From positions 1-64,000 of the forward strand of contig JBEBXK010000001.1 in assembly GCA_040391605.1 (NCBI GenBank): 64,000 bases of DNA, given 5' to 3'. A program made the translations under genes and the position numbers. Position 1 is the stretch's first letter. Every line of letters starts with the position of its first letter. The notes below the pieces were generated by a model. That model had not been told where the DNA came from. It ran no database searches and saw only the letters and a list, made by a program, of their open reading frames with translations. Positions 59,613 through 64,000 of the stretch are shown piece by piece. This DNA comes from Vulgatibacter incomptus_A (GTDB lineage: Bacteria; Myxococcota; Myxococcia; Myxococcales; Vulgatibacteraceae).

Positions 59613-61553
59613 ATGTCCGCCGAATCTTCGAACTTCTTCCGAGACAACGACGACCTCTACTTCCAGTTTCGCCACGGCTTCCGCTGGCAGGAGATCGTGG
59701 AGCTCGCCGAGAACGGCTTCACCCTCCCCGACGGACCGAAGTCCCTCGAGGAGGCGATGGAGTTCTACGAGCAGGTGATGGACGCCACGGGCGCCTTCGT
59801 CGCCAAGGAGGTCACGCCCCGGGCCCAGCGGATCGACGCCAAGGGGACCCGTCTCGAGGGCGGCGAGGTGATCTTCTCGGAGGAGTTGGACGCGATCTTC
59901 GAGGGCATGAAGGAGCTGGGCCTCTTCGGCCTCTCCACGCCGCGGGAGCTGGGGGGCGCCAACGGGCCGCTGGCCCTCTACTTCGTCGCCAACGAGCTGA
60001 TCGCCCGAGGTGACGTCTCGGTGATGACCCACTTCGGCTTCCACGGCGGTGTCTCCTCGTCGCTTTTGGCCTATGCGATCAAGGAGGGCTCGGCGAAGTT
60101 CGAGGATGGGAAGTTGATCGACACCCGCTGGGCCGACGTGATCCGCGAGATCACCGCGGGAGACACTTTTGGCTGCATGGTGCTCACCGAGCCCGGTGCC
60201 GGATCGGATCTGGCCGAGATCCGCACCAAGGCGGTGGAGCGCGACGGCAAGTGGCGCCTGACGGGTGAGAAGATCTTCATTACCTCCGGCCACGGCCAGC
60301 ATCAGCTCGTCCTGGCCCGCTCGGAGGATCCCGCCACCGGAGGAAAGGCCGGCCTCAAGGGGCTGTCGCTCTTTCTGGTCCCGCGCGTGATCATCAGAGA
60401 TGGCGAGAAGGTCTCCAACGTGGTGATCAGCAAGATCGAGGAGAAGCTCGGGCATCACGGCTCTGCCACCTGCTCTCTGCAGTACGAGGACTCGGAGGGA
60501 GAGCTGATCGGGGAGCGGGGGCAGGGCTTCGAGCTGATGCTGCTGCTGATGAACTCGGCGCGGGTGGGGGTGTCGGTGGAGGCGATCGGCAACGCGGAGG
60601 CGGCGCTGCGGATGGCCCGTGCCTTCGCTGCCGAGCGGGTCACGATGGGCAAGCCGATCGCGGAGCACGAGCTGATCGCGGAGAAGATCCTGGACATGGA
60701 GACCTGGATCCCGGCCATGCGCGCCCTGGCCTTCGAGGCGATCCACGCGGTGGAGCTCGCCCAGCGTCTGGAGTGGAAGCTGCAGATCGAGCCTCCGACG
60801 GATGCGGAGGAGCTCAAGGCGATGAAGGCGAGGCAGTCTCGGCAGAAGCGTCGCGCCAGGCGGCTGACGCCGCTCCTCAAGTACATCACCAGCGAGAAGT
60901 CGGTGGAGATCGCCCGAGACGCCATGCAGATCTTCGGCGGCATGGGCTACATCGACGAGACCGGGGTCCACAAGCTGCTGCGGGACGCGTTGGTGATGCC
61001 GGTCTACGAGGGGACGTCTCAGATCCAGGCCTTGATGGCGACCAAGGATCATCTGGGCTGGGCCGCGAAGGATCCCGCGGGCTTCCTGCGGCGGGGCGCC
61101 CGGGCGAGGCTGCTGGCCCGCACGGCGCAATCGCAGCTCCTGCGTGACGTGAACCGGGCGGACGCCATGGTCTTTGGCGCCACGGAGTCGATCATGCTCC
61201 GGATCTTCGGCAAGAAGCTGAAGGCCGAGTGGGAGGGCGGCATGATGGGGCGGGATCCCGCCGCCTGGGGCCGCTTCCTGCGCAAGCGCTTCCTGCGGCA
61301 ATGGGACGCGAAGGCGGACTTCTCGCCGGGGCTCCTCCACGCGGAGCGGCTGACGCGGATGCTGGCGGACGTGGCGATGGCCAAGGTCCTCGCCAATCAG
61401 GCGCGGCGCTTTCCGGAGCGGAAGGAGCTCGCCGAGCGCTTCGTTCACAAGATGCTGCTCCGGGTGGAGTCGACCGCTCGGGAGATCGAGGAGGCGGACG
61501 ACAGCGTCCTCAAGTCCATCGCCAGGCTGCAGCGGTCCACGGAGGCAGTCTGA
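59613..61553 (+). CDS. Acyl-CoA dehydrogenase, large type
   Basis: The 646-residue FAD enzyme oxidises an acyl-CoA to the enoyl-CoA. Family segments MVLTEPGAGSDLAEIRTKA, KIFITSGHGQHQLVLAR and the catalytic Glu region MPVYEGTSQIQ are present. The length and the extra C-terminal domain of about 170 residues match the long myxobacterial/FadE5-like forms. AGGAG precedes the ATG; an in-frame GTG at 59604 is possible. Substrate is unknown. Confidence 0.9.
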   Translation: MSAESSNFFRDNDDLYFQFRHGFRWQEIVELAENGFTLPDGPKSLEEAMEFYEQVMDATGAFVAKEVTPRAQRIDAKGTRLEGGEVIFSEELDAIFEGMKELGLFGLSTPRELGGANGPLALYFVANELIARGDVSVMTHFGFHGGVSSSLLAYAIKEGSAKFEDGKLIDTRWADVIREITAGDTFGCMVLTEPGAGSDLAEIRTKAVERDGKWRLTGEKIFITSGHGQHQLVLARSEDPATGGKAGLKGLSLFLVPRVIIRDGEKVSNVVISKIEEKLGHHGSATCSLQYEDSEGELIGERGQGFELMLLLMNSARVGVSVEAIGNAEAALRMARAFAAERVTMGKPIAEHELIAEKILDMETWIPAMRALAFEAIHAVELAQRLEWKLQIEPPTDAEELKAMKARQSRQKRRARRLTPLLKYITSEKSVEIARDAMQIFGGMGYIDETGVHKLLRDALVMPVYEGTSQIQALMATKDHLGWAAKDPAGFLRRGARARLLARTAQSQLLRDVNRADAMVFGATESIMLRIFGKKLKAEWEGGMMGRDPAAWGRFLRKRFLRQWDAKADFSPGLLHAERLTRMLADVAMAKVLANQARRFPERKELAERFVHKMLLRVESTAREIEEADDSVLKSIARLQRSTEAV

Positions 61554-61583
61554 TCGAAGCGTCGTCGATGGGATGGGGTCTCG

Positions 61584-62510
61584 ATGCTCACCCATGAAGG
61601 CAAGGAGCGCTCGTTCGCGGCGACGACGATCCTCGCGGTGATCCTCTCCAGCGTCGCGGGCATGGTGAACGCATCCGGCTTCTTTGCTGTGGGTGCCTAC
61701 ACCTCACACGTGACGGGGCACGTGAGCATGGCGGGAGACGAGTTCGCCCAGGGACGAAGGGGGGCCGCCACGGCGGCGCTGGCGCTGGTGGCGCTCTTCA
61801 TCATTGGAGCCATCACCGCGTCGCTCTTCGTGGAGGGGGCCAAGCGGCTGGGGCGCGCGCCCTACGCTGGTGCCCTGATCACGGAGGCGGCGATCCTGGT
61901 GGTCATCGCTGGAGCCAGCGCCTGGATCCCGCTGCCTGCCGGCGGGTTCCAACTCGTCCTCACCGCGCTGCTCTGCTTCGCCATGGGGATGCAGAACGCG
62001 CTGGTCACCCGGATCTCAGACGCCGTGATCCGCACCACCCACCTCACCGGCGTGGCCACCGACATCGGCATCGAGATCGCCGCAGTCGTCTTCTGGTTCC
62101 GGGATCGCGCCAAGGGCAAGGGCGCCATGGGCTGGATCACCGCGCTCTTCGAGGCGCCGAGGGTCCGGGAAGCCCGCCGGCTCTTGCTTCACCTGGCCAT
62201 CTTCGGCTCCTTCCTCGCCGGTGCTGTCATCGGGCCGATGCTCTACCTGCGCAGGGGACATCTGGCGATGCTGCTGCCCGCCGGGTTGATCCTCCTGCTG
62301 GTGGCCTTCGACGTCCTGGGCAACGCGTGGATCCGGCCGTCGTCGATCCTCCCAGCCCCTTCCGAGGAGGAGGCCGGCATGATGAGGCCGCTCGAGCCTT
62401 CGGTGTCGGCCCTCGCTCGTCCTGCCGGGGAGGAGGGCGGCACCATGAGGCCCCTCGAGTCTTCGGCGTCGATCCTCGCACGTTCTGCCGAGGAGGAGGG
62501 CGAACCATGA
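61584..62510 (+). CDS. DUF1275 (YoaK-type) membrane protein
   Basis: The 308-residue protein has about six membrane spans and the family signature LCFAMGMQNALVTRISDAVI, then TTHLTGV. The function of the family is unknown. Its last 55 residues (PSSILPAPSEEE, MRPLEPSVSALARPAGEEGG, MRPLESSASILARSAEEEGE) are made by translating the first units of a 62-63-base tandem repeat, so the natural end of the protein has probably been replaced or extended by the array. Confidence 0.8.
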   Translation: MLTHEGKERSFAATTILAVILSSVAGMVNASGFFAVGAYTSHVTGHVSMAGDEFAQGRRGAATAALALVALFIIGAITASLFVEGAKRLGRAPYAGALITEAAILVVIAGASAWIPLPAGGFQLVLTALLCFAMGMQNALVTRISDAVIRTTHLTGVATDIGIEIAAVVFWFRDRAKGKGAMGWITALFEAPRVREARRLLLHLAIFGSFLAGAVIGPMLYLRRGHLAMLLPAGLILLLVAFDVLGNAWIRPSSILPAPSEEEAGMMRPLEPSVSALARPAGEEGGTMRPLESSASILARSAEEEGEP

Positions 62511-62650
62511 GGTCCCTCGAGCCTTCGGCGTCGATCCTCGTGCGTCCTGCCGAGGAGGAGGGCGAACCATGAGGCCCCTCGAGCCTTCGGCGTCGACCCT
62601 CGCTCGTCCTGCCGCGGAGGAGGGCGAAACGGTGGGGCCTTTCGAGCCCC
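62335..62650 (+). repeat. Tandem array of 62-63-base units at the end of the DUF1275 gene
   Basis: ATGAGG followed by CCCTCGAG recurs at 62382, 62445, 62507 and 62569. Partial units lie at both ends; the last begins near 62631. Each unit holds CTTCGGCGTCGA and GAGGAGGAGGGCG. The first interval is 63 and keeps the reading frame; the later ones are 62 and break it, which fixes the stop of the DUF1275 gene at 62508-62510. Confidence 0.85.
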
Positions 62651-62710
62651 TGGAGTGATCGCGAGGGACATCGGTTGCCTGCCCCGCGGGATCTTGCGAA
62701 AAGAGCCCCA

Positions 62711-64000
62711 GTGAACCTCGTCGATCGCCGCCTCCTCGCCCTGCTGCGTCCCTACCGCCTGCGTGTCCTGGCGGCGATCGGCTGCGCGGCCCTCGCGGCA
62801 GCGGGCATGGGGGCCTACGCCTTCCTCGCGGGCCCGGCCTTGCGGGCGCTGGTGCAGGGTGACTCCCTCGACGTCGGCCCGATGCTGGGGCGGATCGTTC
62901 CGGCGGAGCTGGTCGCGGCGTTGTCGGGGGGCGTGTTGGGGAGCCTGCCGCTCCTCCTCGTGGCGGCGGGGCTGGTGAAGGCGGCTGCGTCTGCCGGCTT
63001 CAATGTCTGGCTCCCCGGCGCGGTGGCAGGTGCGAGCGCGGATCTGCGACGCACGCTCTACCGGCGGCTCCTCGCCGCCGATCCCTCCTTTTTTCAGCAG
63101 CGGTCCACCGGCGACCTGGTGTCCCGCTTCACCACCGACGTGGCCTCGGCGGAGACCGCGGCCTCGCAGGTGGCCGTGACCCTGGTGCGCGATCTCGCCC
63201 AGGCGCTGGCGCTGGTGGTGGTCTGCGCGGTGATCGACGTGCGGCTGATGATCGCCGCGGTGGTGGTGATCCCGGGGACGCTGGTGCCGGTGTCCCGCTT
63301 CTCCTCTCGTCTGCGCGCCATCGGCAAGGAGCAGCTCGACGCCCAGGGCGCCGTGGCTCGGCGGGTGGAGCAGGCCCTCTCGGGCCATCGGATCATCCAG
63401 GCCTACGGCGGTGAGGGCCACGAGCAGCGGCGCCTCGCGAAGGCCAACGACGCGCTCCTCGAAGTGATGAGGCGATCGCTGCGCTGGCGGGCGGCGTTCA
63501 CGCCGGTGATGGAGATCCTGGGGGTGCTGGGCCTGGCGGCGGCCATCGCCTACGCGGGCCGGGCGGTGGCCGAGGGCAGCCTCCCTCCGGAGGCCGTAGT
63601 CTCCTTCGCCGCCGCGGCGCTGATGCTCTTTCAGCCGCTGAAGGCGTTGGGGAACCTGGGGCAGCAGCTCGCCCAGCTCCGCGCCGCAGCGGATCGGGCC
63701 TTCGAGCTGCTCGACGCGCCGGACGCGGTGGTGGATGCGCCGGAGGCGATGGCGCTTCCGTCGCCAAGGGAGGTGCGGCTGGATGGTGTGGGGGTCTTTT
63801 ACGGAGAGCGAGAGGTGCTCAAGGGGATCGATCTGGTCTTTCGCGCCGGCGAGACCGTGGCCCTGGTGGGGGAGAGCGGCGCCGGCAAGAGCACGATCGC
63901 CGGGCTGCTGCTGCGCTTCGTCGAGCCGACCTCGGGGAGCATCCGCTTCGACGGACGGGACATCCGGGAGGGGAGCCTGCGCTCGCTGCGTTCCCACGTG
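62711..64000 (+). CDS. MsbA/LmrA-type ABC exporter (partial)
   Basis: The frame is open from GTG 62711 to the right edge (430 codons). It encodes a six-span membrane domain of about 330 residues (with FFQQRSTGDLVSRFTTDV, the first coupling segment) and then an ATPase domain with Walker A GESGAGKST. It should be a homodimeric exporter of lipids or drugs. MsbA, which flips lipid A, is one candidate, but no lipid A gene is visible. Only a weak ribosome site precedes the GTG, so a nearby alternative start is possible. The signature motif and Walker B lie outside the window. Confidence 0.85.
   Translation, partial: MNLVDRRLLALLRPYRLRVLAAIGCAALAAAGMGAYAFLAGPALRALVQGDSLDVGPMLGRIVPAELVAALSGGVLGSLPLLLVAAGLVKAAASAGFNVWLPGAVAGASADLRRTLYRRLLAADPSFFQQRSTGDLVSRFTTDVASAETAASQVAVTLVRDLAQALALVVVCAVIDVRLMIAAVVVIPGTLVPVSRFSSRLRAIGKEQLDAQGAVARRVEQALSGHRIIQAYGGEGHEQRRLAKANDALLEVMRRSLRWRAAFTPVMEILGVLGLAAAIAYAGRAVAEGSLPPEAVVSFAAAALMLFQPLKALGNLGQQLAQLRAAADRAFELLDAPDAVVDAPEAMALPSPREVRLDGVGVFYGEREVLKGIDLVFRAGETVALVGESGAGKSTIAGLLLRFVEPTSGSIRFDGRDIREGSLRSLRSHV

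Overview
The window is a contiguous piece of a very GC-rich bacterial chromosome. Its contents suggest a deltaproteobacterium of the myxobacterial type (Myxococcota). The signs are: many predicted lipoproteins, giant or Cys-rich surface proteins built from repeated DUF4215 and Ig-like modules, an FHA-GAF-adenylate cyclase protein, house-keeping enzymes with long Ala/Pro/Lys-rich tails, and small intergenic tandem repeats. No 16S or other decisive marker is present, so the placement is an inference. There is no prophage, transposase, plasmid gene or secondary-metabolite cluster; most of the window is core metabolism and information processing.

Layout. 1-2826 (minus): a two-gene flavoprotein module of the sarcosine oxidase / HcnABC type, cut by the left edge. 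2965-9756 (plus): an arginine gene set, argC, a fused argJ-argB, argR, argG and, after a repeat-filled gap, argH; argD and argF are not here. 9783-9931: three CRISPR-like repeats without cas genes. 10039-14724 (minus): a 1561-residue Cys-rich lipoprotein. 15008-16615 (minus): truD. 16758-18377: FHA-GAF-cyclase. 18361-21750: small lipoproteins and a DEAD-box helicase. 21782-27471 (minus): an oligopeptide ABC transporter, oppABCDF. 27853-32763: a PHP-domain protein, three lipoproteins and an M48 metalloprotease lipoprotein. 33124-40061: holB, holA, metG, a HEAT-repeat protein and tatD. 40137-41729 (minus): a YhaM-like OB/HD exoribonuclease. 41938-43345: small conserved proteins. 43745-46830: glycolytic gap, pgk, tpiA. 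47343-55760: a 2805-residue lipoprotein of Ig-like domains, several of them interrupted by a nidogen-like domain, ending with a lamin-tail domain. 55908-57377 (minus): a MatB-like acyl-CoA synthetase. 57557-58288: secG and tRNA-Leu(GAG). 58490-64000: a flavin oxidoreductase, an acyl-CoA dehydrogenase, a DUF1275 membrane protein and the start of an MsbA-type ABC exporter.

How the genes work together. The arginine genes cover most steps from N-acetylglutamate to arginine and carry their own repressor; a candidate ARG box lies at the argC start. holB/holA supply two clamp-loader subunits next to metG and tatD, a familiar bacterial neighbourhood. gap-pgk-tpiA is a standard glycolytic run with a hairpin between gap and pgk. 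oppA to oppF is a complete peptide importer, with 4-base start/stop overlaps between B, C and D. Several intergenic regions carry tandem arrays with unit lengths near 60 bases, and a palindromic element occurs three times. These repeats, the ArgJ-ArgB fusion and the Ig/nidogen giant protein are the least ordinary parts of the window.
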